A stretch of DNA of 29,823 nucleotides from JAYOFM01 sp038117225 (GCA_038117225.1 JAYOFM010000036.1:1-29823); one strand, 5' to 3'; shown: positions 22,920 to 29,823, numbered from the stretch's first letter. Notes: generated from the letters alone by a model not told the origin. Numbers and translations are program-made.

Positions 22920-23797
22920 GGCGCGGCCTCTTCCGTGGAAATCGTTGGTGTGCGCAACACGCCGCTCGCGGCCAGCAGATCCAGTGCCGGCCGTGCGCAG
23001 GCTGCCGCTAGGCGCCGCCGGTCGGGGCAGGCGCGGGCTCGCTTGGCCAGGGCACTTGGTTCGGAAAAGCCGGCAGCGGCGAGACTCGCCGGCGTCGGAA
23101 ACAGAGTGGCATCCAGGAATCGACCGAGCAGAAAACGGAGCGTGCGCGCGAACATCATGTGACGTGGTTGAGTCATGCGGTCGAGGCGGTTTGAGAGAAA
23201 CACCCGCGACGCGGCAATGTGGCGCGCTTCGTCCCGGTGATGCAGTTCCAGCACCTGACGCGCAACCGGACAGATGTCGGCATGGCCGGCGCGCACTGCC
23301 TTCAAGACCCGCAGGGCGAAGGCGTCGGTCACCGTTTCACCGATGTAGACCATGGCCCAGAATTCGGCGCCGGACGGCTTCAATCGTCGCGCCACCCAGC
23401 TCAACAGGCCGGTATCGCCCAGCAGCGCCACGTCGGCGACACCGGCGCGCTGAATCATTTCGAGGAACATCAGACTATGGCCCGATTCCTCGCGAATTTC
23501 CTGCAAAGCCACCCGGGCCTCGTCCGATCGCAGGTCGAGAAATCCGTCAGCGCTGACCCGATTGATCAGCAGGCCTTCGAGCCACATGCCGGCGGCACAC
23601 AAGCGGGCGAATTCGATGCGGCTGAAACGCGTCACCGCGGCCGAGGACATTTCCTCGCCCTCGGCAAGACCATTCAGGCTGAGCAGCGAGCGCGGCAGCC
23701 AAGGTAACGCCGGATCGGCGGCGTGCCAGTCGACCGCGGCCAGCGGGTCCCTATATTCGGCGGCATGATCACCGATGCGCGCCAGCATATCCGTCAT
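22916..23797 (-). CDS. AurF-like ferritin-fold diiron protein
   Basis: A 293-residue cytoplasmic helical protein with a diiron ligand pattern: E74 (WLEG), E103 with H107 (REESGH), E154 (GETVTD), and E190 with H193 (DEARH), plus H186-H187. Spacing and order fit the AurF/p-aminobenzoate N-oxygenase family. Such enzymes activate O2 for N-oxygenation or C-H oxidation. It lies between the luciferase-like gene and lipS2, joined to both by 4-base overlaps, so it is part of the lip operon. A function in lipoate assembly, in protection of radical SAM enzymes from O2, or in oxidising an organosulfur compound are three options that sequence cannot separate. Substrate unknown. Confidence 0.78.
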   Translation of the reverse strand: MTDMLARIGDHAAEYRDPLAAVDWHAADPALPWLPRSLLSLNGLAEGEEMSSAAVTRFSRIEFARLCAAGMWLEGLLINRVSADGFLDLRSDEARVALQEIREESGHSLMFLEMIQRAGVADVALLGDTGLLSWVARRLKPSGAEFWAMVYIGETVTDAFALRVLKAVRAGHADICPVARQVLELHHRDEARHIAASRVFLSNRLDRMTQPRHMMFARTLRFLLGRFLDATLFPTPASLAAAGFSEPSALAKRARACPDRRRLAAACARPALDLLAASGVLRTPTISTEEAAP

Positions 23798-24879
23798 GCG
23801 GGCACCCGATCGTTCGCGGGTTCCGTGGCAACGGCGGGCTGAGACCGTAGGCGGGGCATGACGTCGCGATTGAGGCGTTCCAGACAGGCCACCTGTTCGC
23901 CGACACTCAGATCGCCGCCGCCGATGATCAAACTGACCCGGTCGAGACCGGCATCACGCAGCCGACATAGCCGTTCGGCCACATGGTCGGCATTTCCGAC
24001 CGCCGCGAGGCCCATCAGCTCCAACGTCGACAGTCTCAACATGCGTTTAAGGACCGGCACCAGCCATCCGAGCCGGCGGTAATGCTCATAACCCGTGACC
24101 TGCTTCGACAGCACGCCCTCGGCGACTTCGAAGACCCGGCGATAGGCCCAGACCAGGCCACGCTCGGCACGCGCCCGCGCCGCTGCGTGATCGGCCTCGC
24201 AATAACAGGCGAGGGTGAAGGAGGCGCGCCCGTTCGGTCGCAGTCGACGATACCGCTTGAGATCGGCCTCGATCATCGGCCACGGCTTGAACGGCCCGGT
24301 CATCACGTCGAGGTCCAGTTCGGCGGCGAGATCGAAGGTTTCCGGGCTCACCGCCGCGATCGATCCCCTGCCCAAGGTCGCCGAAGGCCGTGGATTGAGG
24401 CGATAGGTCCGGCCGCCACGGTCGTAACACCCATCACGCAACAACAACCGCAGTTCCTCGAAACGTTCGAGAAAGGTCTCGCGGCTCGCCGCCGGCTCTT
24501 CGCCGAAACCTTCCAGTTCCGTCGTCGTAACCCCGCGACCGACGCCCCACAACACGCGCCCGGCGGACAGCGCGTCCAGCGTCGCCAGCCGTTCGGCGAC
24601 ACGGACCGGATCGTGGATCGGCAGCGGCCAAATGGCGACACCCAGATTGAGCCGCCGGGTTTCCCGCGCCGCCGCCGCCAGCAGGAGGTCCGGCGCCGGA
24701 CAGGCACTGTAATCGCCGAGGAAGTGATGTTCGGGCAGCCACAGGGCACCAAAGCCAAGATCGTCGGCAGCACCGGCGACGGTCAGCAGATTAGCGTAAA
24801 TCTCGCCGATACCGGCAGGTCCGCCCCCCTCGGGCGAAACGGGCGGCTGTGCCAGTTCGCAAAACAGATCGATTTCCAT
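23794..24879 (-). CDS. luciferase-like flavin monooxygenase (LLM family)
   Basis: A 361-residue TIM-barrel protein of the bacterial luciferase-like family. Marks are the DDLGFGALWLPEHHF region (39-53), the LNLGVAIWPLPIHDPVRVAERLATLD block typical of strand 3-4, and GRVLWGVGRG near 105-115. Members use FMNH2 or F420; some open organosulfur compounds (for example dimethylsulfide or alkanesulfonate monooxygenases). ATG 24879 starts the family sequence; a further 17 in-frame codons upstream run into the operator region. It is the first gene of the lip operon, with an operator-like palindrome about 50 bp upstream. Substrate is unknown. Confidence 0.82.
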   Translation of the reverse strand: MEIDLFCELAQPPVSPEGGGPAGIGEIYANLLTVAGAADDLGFGALWLPEHHFLGDYSACPAPDLLLAAAARETRRLNLGVAIWPLPIHDPVRVAERLATLDALSAGRVLWGVGRGVTTTELEGFGEEPAASRETFLERFEELRLLLRDGCYDRGGRTYRLNPRPSATLGRGSIAAVSPETFDLAAELDLDVMTGPFKPWPMIEADLKRYRRLRPNGRASFTLACYCEADHAAARARAERGLVWAYRRVFEVAEGVLSKQVTGYEHYRRLGWLVPVLKRMLRLSTLELMGLAAVGNADHVAERLCRLRDAGLDRVSLIIGGGDLSVGEQVACLERLNRDVMPRLRSQPAVATEPANDRVPA

Positions 24880-24929
24880 GACGACGCGGCCCAGTCTTTC
24901 CGGAAAACTGTCACCCAATGTGGCACACA

Positions 24930-24954
24930 CTTTACATAGTGTGAATATGTAAAG
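24930..24954. promoter_or_regulatory. 25-bp palindromic operator between the lip operon and soxW2
   Basis: CTTTACAT and ATGTAAAG form perfect 8-bp arms around a 9-nt centre. On the minus strand ACATATTC (24943-24950), 8 nt and TAAA fit the locus box. The region divides the divergent luciferase-like gene (minus) and soxW copy 2 (plus), so one site may govern both. CACTTTACA also begins the soxT/tusA operator region at 26810-26818. An AT-rich run follows at 24957-24975. Confidence 0.6.
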
Positions 24955-25006
24955 TACGATATTTTATCTTATCTATGGTTCGATACCGTGAAACGGGAGA
25001 GCCGGC

Positions 25007-25648
25007 ATGCTTGATTTCAAACGAATCAGTATGGCAATGGCGATTACGGCGGCGGCGCTTATGGTTGGCGCATCGGGCGATGCCCGCGCGGCGGAAAAAG
25101 CGAAACTGCTGCCGGCGGTCGAGGCCAACGACGAAGGGGTCTACAGCCAGCCTTGGTTCATTCAGTCGTTCCTCGATCTGCGAGAGGACGCGGCGGAGGC
25201 CAAGACCCAGGGCAAACAACTGGTGATCCTGTGGGAACAGCGGGGCTGCCCCTACTGCCGCGAAATGCATCAGGTCAACCTACGCATTCCGGAGATCGTC
25301 GATTACATCAAGGGCAACTTCAACGTCGTGCAGCTGAACCTTTGGGGCGACCGCGAAGTCACCGACATCGACGGCGAGGTGACGACGGAAAAGAAACTGG
25401 CACGCAAGTACCGGGTCCAGTTCACGCCGACGTTGCAATTCTTTCCGGCCGATCTGCCGACGGGGAAGGTCGCCGGCCATGACGCCGAGGTGTGGCGGCT
25501 GCTTGGCTACTGGAAGCCTTTTCACTTCCTTAATTCATTCGTCTATGTGCGCGACAAGGCCTACGCCAGCGAACCTAATTTTCAGCGTTGGCTGCAGGCC
25601 CACGCGGAAAAGCTACGGGCCGAAGGCAAGGACGTGACGCTTTGGTGA
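25007..25648 (+). CDS. soxW: SoxW-like periplasmic thioredoxin (copy 2)
   Basis: A 213-residue exported thioredoxin-fold protein. The signal peptide (1-29, ending ARAAE) is of Sec type, whereas copy 1 has a Tat-like one. The active site is CPYC at C81-C84 after WEQRG, with FTPTLQFFP as the cis-Pro region. GGGAG lies about 10 nt before ATG 25007. It shares most core motifs with the 4286-4912 protein, so the pair are paralogs. It is convergent with soxT copy 2 (18 bp apart). Different signal peptides may mean that one copy is exported with a bound cofactor or folded; this is inference. Confidence 0.83.
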   Translation: MLDFKRISMAMAITAAALMVGASGDARAAEKAKLLPAVEANDEGVYSQPWFIQSFLDLREDAAEAKTQGKQLVILWEQRGCPYCREMHQVNLRIPEIVDYIKGNFNVVQLNLWGDREVTDIDGEVTTEKKLARKYRVQFTPTLQFFPADLPTGKVAGHDAEVWRLLGYWKPFHFLNSFVYVRDKAYASEPNFQRWLQAHAEKLRAEGKDVTLW

Positions 25649-25666
25649 CGCCGCTCGTCGGCTAAA

Positions 25667-26767
25667 TCATGAGCGCGCCAGCAGCGCGCCGATGGCGCCG
25701 CCGAGGGTGCCCTCCTCGAGATACTTCATGCCGAGCACGCCGCCGAGAAGAATCGAGGCCAGCGCCAGCACCGATCCAAACGCCAACGTCGACATGCCGG
25801 TGATCCCCTGACCGATGGTGCAGCCCAGCGCCATGACCCCGCCGATACCCATGATGGCGCCGCCGATGACATGACGCACCATGTCGCCGGCATCGGTAAA
25901 AGCCTCAACGCGGAATTCCCCAGAGGCCTTGGCGGCGACGAAGGCTCCGGCGATGACGCCGCCAACCACCGCGATCCCAAAATTGATGGTCGATCCGGTA
26001 AAGGTCATCAGGTATTGCAGGCCGTCACCGACGGGCGCGACGAAGGTGAACGAGGCCAATGGTGTCGGTTCGAATTCATCGTTGCCGATAATGCCGGTCA
26101 CCGCCCAGGCGGTGGGAATCAACGCGCCGATGACAATCCCGCCGACAATGTCGCGGCGAGACGCCCGGAAATCAGCGTCCTTGAAGCAAAACCACAGTAG
26201 TCCACCGGCGACCAATGCCGTCACCGCCACGCGGGCAACATTCGGCGCGACGCCGATGGCCGCCAGCAGGTCGGGCAACCCCTGGGTCGCGAAGCCGCGC
26301 GCGGCGAGGTCGATATTGGTTAGCGCCTCCAGTTCGACGCGCACGATTCCGGTCAAGCCGCGCAGGGTCATGTAGGCGAAAATCCCAAGAACCACGGCGA
26401 CCACCAGCGATTTCAGATTGCCGGCGCCGAGGCGGACCAACGTCTTGTTGCCGCAGCCGCCGGTCATGGTCATGCCGAAGCCGAACAGCACCCCGCCAAT
26501 GATTGCGCCGGCCCAGCCCAGGTTGGCGGTCAGATAGATGGAGCGCGAAAGATCGAGCATGCCCGACGCATGCAAGCCCTGGCTGCCGAGAATGGCGACG
26601 GCGATGGCCAACATCCAGGCGCGCATGCGGTTCCAATCTTCCATGAAGACGACATCCGAGATGGCGCCCATGGTGCAAAAATTGGTACGCTGCGCCGTGC
26701 CGCCGAACACCATGCCCAGGACAAGGCCGAGCGAGGCCACCACCAACCGGGTCGGATATTCTTCCAT
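25667..26767 (-). CDS. soxT: YeeE/YedE-family sulfur transporter, SoxT-like (copy 2)
   Basis: A 366-residue polytopic membrane protein with cysteines C31 (NFCTMG), C105 (GGCGNK) and C316 (ALGCTIGQG). It has the same length as the copy at 275-1375 and shares blocks such as GIFAYMTLRG and DGLQYLMTFTG-like segments. It is divergent from tusA, with a palindromic operator between them. In Hyphomicrobium two SoxT1 proteins have different roles (transport versus signalling). Linkage to tusA makes import of sulfur for the TusA relay the simplest reading here, though the roles may be the other way round. Confidence 0.86.
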   Translation of the reverse strand: MEEYPTRLVVASLGLVLGMVFGGTAQRTNFCTMGAISDVVFMEDWNRMRAWMLAIAVAILGSQGLHASGMLDLSRSIYLTANLGWAGAIIGGVLFGFGMTMTGGCGNKTLVRLGAGNLKSLVVAVVLGIFAYMTLRGLTGIVRVELEALTNIDLAARGFATQGLPDLLAAIGVAPNVARVAVTALVAGGLLWFCFKDADFRASRRDIVGGIVIGALIPTAWAVTGIIGNDEFEPTPLASFTFVAPVGDGLQYLMTFTGSTINFGIAVVGGVIAGAFVAAKASGEFRVEAFTDAGDMVRHVIGGAIMGIGGVMALGCTIGQGITGMSTLAFGSVLALASILLGGVLGMKYLEEGTLGGAIGALLARS

Positions 26768-26815
26768 GCATCACACCTTTCATGGTCGCGGGCGGAAATG
26801 CCATTTGAACACTTT

Positions 26816-26832
26816 ACAATAATGTATATTGT
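26816..26832. promoter_or_regulatory. palindromic operator between soxT copy 2 and tusA
   Basis: ACAATA and TATTGT form a perfect inverted repeat around 5 nt. GAACACTTTACA just before it resembles GAACATTTTAAA at 27117-27128. TTGAAC (26805-26810) and TATATT (26825-26830) look like promoter hexamers for tusA, but only 14 nt lie between them. This site lacks the ATTC core of the other boxes, so it may be a variant site or bind another regulator. Confidence 0.5.
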
Positions 26833-26870
26833 TAGGCCAGCATTCGAAAATTCCGAAGGGACGACCGACC

Positions 26871-27095
26871 ATGGCGACGCAGACACTGGATACCAAGGGC
26901 CTCAATTGCCCGATGCCCATACTTAAGGCGAAGAAGGCAATCAACGCCCTCAACCCCGGCGATACACTGGAAGTCCTCGCGACGGATCCAGGCGCGGTGC
27001 GCGACTTCGAGGCGTTTTGCAGAGCGACCGGCAATGAACTCGTCGAATCCGACGAGGCCGACGGCATTTTTCGGTTTCTCCTCAAGCGGGCTTGA
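26871..27095 (+). CDS. tusA: TusA, cytoplasmic sulfur carrier
   Basis: A 74-residue TusA/SirA-family protein with the sulfur-binding cysteine C13 in LNCPMPILKAKKAI. C61 or nearby (AFCRATG) is a second cysteine. TusA takes sulfane sulfur and hands it to DsrE and sHdr. ATG 26871 has GAAGGG about 10 nt upstream; the 14 in-frame codons before it overlap the operator region and are not TusA-like. It is divergent from soxT copy 2 and upstream of an exported DsrE-like gene. The length and sequence are normal for the family. Confidence 0.93.
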   Translation: MATQTLDTKGLNCPMPILKAKKAINALNPGDTLEVLATDPGAVRDFEAFCRATGNELVESDEADGIFRFLLKRA

Positions 27096-27098
27096 AAC

Positions 27099-27113
27099 CT
27101 CGGCGATGCCGAG
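27099..27113 (+). terminator. short hairpin after tusA
   Basis: CTCGGC-GAT-GCCGAG forms a perfect 6-bp stem 3 nt after the tusA stop. A T-run follows only after 9 nt (ATTTT at 27121-27125), so termination would be weak. Confidence 0.35.
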
Positions 27114-27123
27114 CGTGAACATT

Positions 27124-27143
27124 TTAAACATTATTGAATACAC
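27124..27143. promoter_or_regulatory. operator-like box before the exported DsrE-like gene
   Basis: On the minus strand GTGTATTC (27136-27143), 8 nt and TTAA (27124-27127) fit the locus box. It resembles the repressor-gene site over ATTCRATAAT. It lies about 90 bp before ATG 27231. No convincing -10/-35 was found between the box and the gene. Confidence 0.48.
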
Positions 27144-27230
27144 AACCGACATCCGTCATCCTTTTACCGTAAATTAGAAACGGGGGATGGCCAGCCCGGC
27201 GATACCTCTGTGGTTTCACGGGAGGAAACG

Positions 27231-27683
27231 ATGCAAAAAATCCTCGGTATCATCGCGGCATTTGCCGTTCTCATTTCGGTGATGACGACAGCGGACGCCA
27301 ACGAACGCTATGGCAAGCAAAAGGTCGTGTATCACATCAATTACTCGGGCGGTGACAAGGACAAGCTGTATCGCGGCGCCATGCGAAATATCCAAAACCA
27401 CATCAACGCCGTCGGCGCGGAGAACATCGACGTCAAGGTGGTGCTTCACGGCAACGGCCTCGGTGTGCTCAAAAACGCCAAGAGCAATCAATCGTTGCAG
27501 GGCGCGGTGGCGAGCCTGAAGAGTCAGAATGTCGGCTTCCACGTCTGCAATAACACCTTAAAGGGGCGCAAGATCGACTATCAGACCGACCTCTTCGACG
27601 TCTATAAGGAGGACATCGTCCCAAGCGGTGTCGCCGAAGTCTCGCGACTGCAGCAGATGGGTTACACCTATATCAAACCTTAG
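27231..27683 (+). CDS. exported DsrE/F-like protein
   Basis: A 150-residue protein with a signal peptide (1-24, TADANE) and a DsrE/F-like fold. One conserved cysteine, C106, lies in VGFHVCNNTLKG. Cytoplasmic DsrE proteins relay sulfur; periplasmic versions are frequent in sox and related loci but less studied. ATG 27231 has GGGAGGA 7-8 nt upstream and gives a clean signal peptide, better than TTG/GTG codons just upstream. It may bind sulfane sulfur in the periplasm, upstream of SoxT. The assignment to the family is good; the role is inferred. Confidence 0.8.
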   Translation: MQKILGIIAAFAVLISVMTTADANERYGKQKVVYHINYSGGDKDKLYRGAMRNIQNHINAVGAENIDVKVVLHGNGLGVLKNAKSNQSLQGAVASLKSQNVGFHVCNNTLKGRKIDYQTDLFDVYKEDIVPSGVAEVSRLQQMGYTYIKP

Positions 27684-27736
27684 GGCGCGGCACCTGGGTG
27701 GCCTGACGCACCCCGAGACGCAGCAGGATCACAGGC

Positions 27737-29266
27737 GTGATTGTATCCGTTTATACGGCGATCGTATTTCTGACCGCTGCGGGGGCCTTGGTCCTGGAAA
27801 TCGTTGCCGGGCGGCTTATCGCGCCCTATATCGGCATGTCACTCTATACCTGGACGGCGATCATCGCCGTCGTGCTGGCCGGACTATCGGTTGGGCACTG
27901 GATCGGTGGGCGCCTTGCCGGTCGCGAGATTGATGACACCGCCGGCGCCAGGCGCATCGCATGGGCGCTTGCCGCCGCCGCGGTCAGCACGCTGGCCTCG
28001 CTGGTACTGTTGCGCGCTCTTTCGGGTCTGCTGCTGGGGTCCGGATTGAATCCGATCGCCGCCGTGGTAACGCTAACCACGGCGTTGTTCTTTCTGCCGA
28101 GCCTGTTCGCCGGCATTGTCTCGCCGATCATCACCAAACTGGCCATTGATCGTGAACCGGAGGCCATTGGCCGTGTCATCGGCCGCATGTTCGCCGCCGG
28201 GGCGTGCGGCAGTATCGTCGGCACGCTGGCGGCCGGCTATCTGTTCATTTCCTGGATCGGATCGACCGGCACGGTCATTGCCGTCGCCGGGCTTTACGGC
28301 GTCATCGCGCTAGCCTTCGCCGCATGGTCGCGACGTTTGGCCGCGCTGGCCATGATCCTCGTCGTTCCCATCGCCGGGCTGGCGGCCTGGGGCGGCGCGC
28401 TGCAAGCCTTCCGCTCGCCATGCCACGTGGAGAGCGATTATTTCTGTATCCGGCTCGATGATTTTTCACCACAAAGCGGACGCCCGAGCACGCTGATGGT
28501 GCTCGACCATCTGGTCCACAGCATCAATGACCGCGACGACCCCGGCATGATCTACAGCCCCTACGTCCACTTCGTCGATGAGGTGACGGGTTTTCGCCGC
28601 GCAGGCACATCGCAACCGCTCGACGCCTTCTTTATCGGTGGCGGCGGCTACACCCTGCCGCGCGCCTGGGCGGCCGTCGGCGGGCACCTGACGGTGGCCG
28701 AGATCGATCCCGCCGTGACCCGGGTGGCGCGCCAGTCCATGTGGATTGGGCCGGAACGATCTGGCCTCCACATCATGCACCAGGACGCCCGGGTGGCGCT
28801 ACGCGGACTGCCTCCGGAACGCCGGTTCGACGTTGTCTTCGGCGACGCCTTCCACGACATCGCCGTACCCGCCCATCTGGTGACCAGGGAATTCCACCGC
28901 GAAATCGCCGCACGCCTGACCGCGCACGGGTTTTACGCCGTTAACGTGGTCGACCTGGGATCGGCGCCGCATTTCCTGTTGGCATTGGTGCGCACCCTGC
29001 GCCTTGATTTCCCCATCGTCGAAGTATGGAAATCGTTCGATGAGATTGACGAGGCCGGCCGCGTGACCTTCATCGTACTCGCCGCCGCCGCCGCCACGCC
29101 TACGGATCGCCTGGCATCCTTGCGCGGCGTCCCGCGCCATTGGACCCGTTGGCCCGACGCGGAAATCAATCGCCAACTGGCGGCGCACGAGCCGCCGGTC
29201 CTGACCGACGATCATGCACCGGTCGATCGGTTGATGTCGGCGCTATTGCGGGCGACCGAGCCGTGA
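27737..29266 (+). CDS. membrane-anchored spermidine-synthase-like protein
   Basis: A 509-residue fusion: residues 1-220 hold about seven membrane helices, and residues 230-509 a Rossmann methyltransferase-like domain with FIGGGGYTLPRA, AEIDPAVTRVAR (acidic loop), HQDARVAL and FDVVFGDAF. This is the architecture of fused MFS/spermidine synthase proteins. Polyamine synthesis is not shown for most of these, and the substrate is unknown. GTG 27737 is the chosen start; the ribosome binding site is poor. It lies 53 bp after the DsrE-like gene without a clear terminator, so it may be cotranscribed or simply mark the edge of the sulfur island. Confidence 0.75.
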   Translation: MIVSVYTAIVFLTAAGALVLEIVAGRLIAPYIGMSLYTWTAIIAVVLAGLSVGHWIGGRLAGREIDDTAGARRIAWALAAAAVSTLASLVLLRALSGLLLGSGLNPIAAVVTLTTALFFLPSLFAGIVSPIITKLAIDREPEAIGRVIGRMFAAGACGSIVGTLAAGYLFISWIGSTGTVIAVAGLYGVIALAFAAWSRRLAALAMILVVPIAGLAAWGGALQAFRSPCHVESDYFCIRLDDFSPQSGRPSTLMVLDHLVHSINDRDDPGMIYSPYVHFVDEVTGFRRAGTSQPLDAFFIGGGGYTLPRAWAAVGGHLTVAEIDPAVTRVARQSMWIGPERSGLHIMHQDARVALRGLPPERRFDVVFGDAFHDIAVPAHLVTREFHREIAARLTAHGFYAVNVVDLGSAPHFLLALVRTLRLDFPIVEVWKSFDEIDEAGRVTFIVLAAAAATPTDRLASLRGVPRHWTRWPDAEINRQLAAHEPPVLTDDHAPVDRLMSALLRATEP

Positions 29267-29360
29267 TCTCGTGAATTTCTGGCGGGACGCACTAGGCACA
29301 TATATTAATTACAGCGACCCTCGCCTTGTTCGAGAATTTCGTAACCGGAAAGTAATTCAC

Positions 29361-29823
29361 ATGTCTGAGGGTTTTGGAAACTTTTCGCCGGATGGGACGG
29401 CGCCCTTGAAAGGGTCATCCATCATCGCCGCGNNNNNNNNNNTCAAGGATGGCGGTGTCGAACATGTGGTCGCCTTGCCGGATATCGTCACCTGCGATGG
29501 TGTGCTGTGGCCGTTGACGCATGATCCCGACGTCCGGCTCGTCTCCGTCTGCAAGGAAGACGAAGGCGTCTCCATTTGCACCGGTCTTTCCTATTGCGAT
29601 AAGCGGGCGGTATTGCTGATGCAGCACACCGGATTTCTTGATTCCGTTAATGCGGTGCGCGCCATTGCCGTGGAATATGGCCATCCAGTGGTCATGATTG
29701 TCGGCTTGCAGGGCATGGAATCTGATCGCCAGCCAACGGAATCGGATCAGTACGGCATCCGAATCCTAGAGCCGATTTTACAAGCCATGGGGATCAACTA
29801 CGATCTGTTGGTGGAAGACGGTG
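29361..29823 (+). CDS. TPP-dependent sulfopyruvate/phosphonopyruvate decarboxylase-like protein (5' part)
   Basis: The frame is open from ATG 29361 (GGAAAG upstream) to the window edge, about 154 codons, and crosses a 10-N gap at 29433-29442. The visible residues fit the N-terminal pyrimidine-binding domain of TPP decarboxylases of the ComD type: LPDIVTCDGVLWPL, a Glu in KEDEGVSICTGLSY (the likely TPP-activating Glu), LLMQHTGFLDSVNAVRAI and VMIVGLQGM. Sulfopyruvate and phosphonopyruvate decarboxylases share these features. Being next to a sulfur locus favours sulfonate metabolism, but only weakly. The true gap length is unknown, so residues may be missing; the frame is the same on both sides. 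Confidence 0.68.
   Translation, partial: MSEGFGNFSPDGTAPLKGSSIIAAXXXXKDGGVEHVVALPDIVTCDGVLWPLTHDPDVRLVSVCKEDEGVSICTGLSYCDKRAVLLMQHTGFLDSVNAVRAIAVEYGHPVVMIVGLQGMESDRQPTESDQYGIRILEPILQAMGINYDLLVEDG
29433..29442. other. assembly gap (10 N) inside the decarboxylase-like gene
   Basis: Ten consecutive N stand at a codon boundary of the gene starting at 29361. A run of exactly ten is usually a placeholder for a gap of unknown size. Since the frame after it continues the same protein, the taken length happens to keep the frame. Confidence 0.95.

Noticed and set aside
23983..24939. 318-codon plus-strand frame opposite the luciferase-like gene
   Set aside because: Arg/Gln-rich, no motif, and ends in the divergent operator region.
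1..29823. tRNA, rRNA, CRISPR or insertion sequence
   Set aside because: No cloverleaf-like run, no regularly spaced direct repeats and no transposase-like protein were seen on either strand.

Overview
This window is a nearly unbroken sulfur-oxidation island of about 29 kb from a GC-rich genome. Gene content and order suggest an alphaproteobacterium, perhaps of a Rhodospirillales-like or Hyphomicrobium-like lineage. The lineage is inferred from gene families and codon use; there is no rRNA gene to test it. I saw no tRNA, CRISPR array, transposase or integrase.

Layout. (1) 275-4250, plus strand: a YeeE/YedE (SoxT-type) transporter, a Tat-exported sulfide dehydrogenase flavoprotein (FccB/SoxF), a SoxS-like thioredoxin, an exported GlcG/HbpS protein and an ArsR repressor with two cysteines. 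(2) 4286-10425, mostly minus: a SoxW-like thioredoxin, then soxX-Y-Z-A-B and ccdA/soxV, with one unknown periplasmic protein on the plus strand at 5008. No soxCD is present. (3) 10607-17607, minus: a complete sHdr operon, dsrE-hdrC1-hdrB1-hdrA-hyp-hdrC2-hdrB2-small hyp-lbpA. (4) 17734-24879, minus: a seven-gene operon of luciferase-like monooxygenase, AurF-like diiron protein, lipS2, lipT, lipS1, sLpl and a glutamine-amidotransferase-like protein. This is the sHdr-associated lipoate assembly pathway preceded by two extra oxygenase-type genes. (5) 25007-27683: a second SoxW, a second SoxT, TusA and an exported DsrE-like protein. (6) 27737-end: a membrane-anchored spermidine-synthase-like protein and the 5' part of a sulfopyruvate-decarboxylase-like TPP enzyme, interrupted by a 10-N assembly gap.

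How it fits together. Thiosulfate would be bound to SoxYZ by SoxXA and the sulfone sulfur released by SoxB. Without SoxCD the sulfane sulfur would not be oxidised in the periplasm. SoxT would move it inward, TusA and DsrE would relay it, and the sHdr complex would oxidise it to sulfite with lipoylated LbpA as cofactor protein. The lip operon makes the lipoyl group in situ. SoxW, SoxS and CcdA keep periplasmic thiols reduced.

Regulation. Eight intergenic regions carry a related box, roughly RYRTATTC-N8-WWWA. Several copies overlap recognisable -10 elements. A ninth region (soxT/tusA) has a perfect palindrome. The obvious candidate regulator is the ArsR/SoxR/sHdrR-type protein at 3891-4250.

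Most notable: the monooxygenase and diiron genes are coupled by 4-nt overlaps to lipS2; the amidotransferase-like protein lacks its nucleophilic cysteine; a hairpin could hide the soxB ribosome binding site; and SoxT and SoxW are each duplicated at the two ends of the locus.
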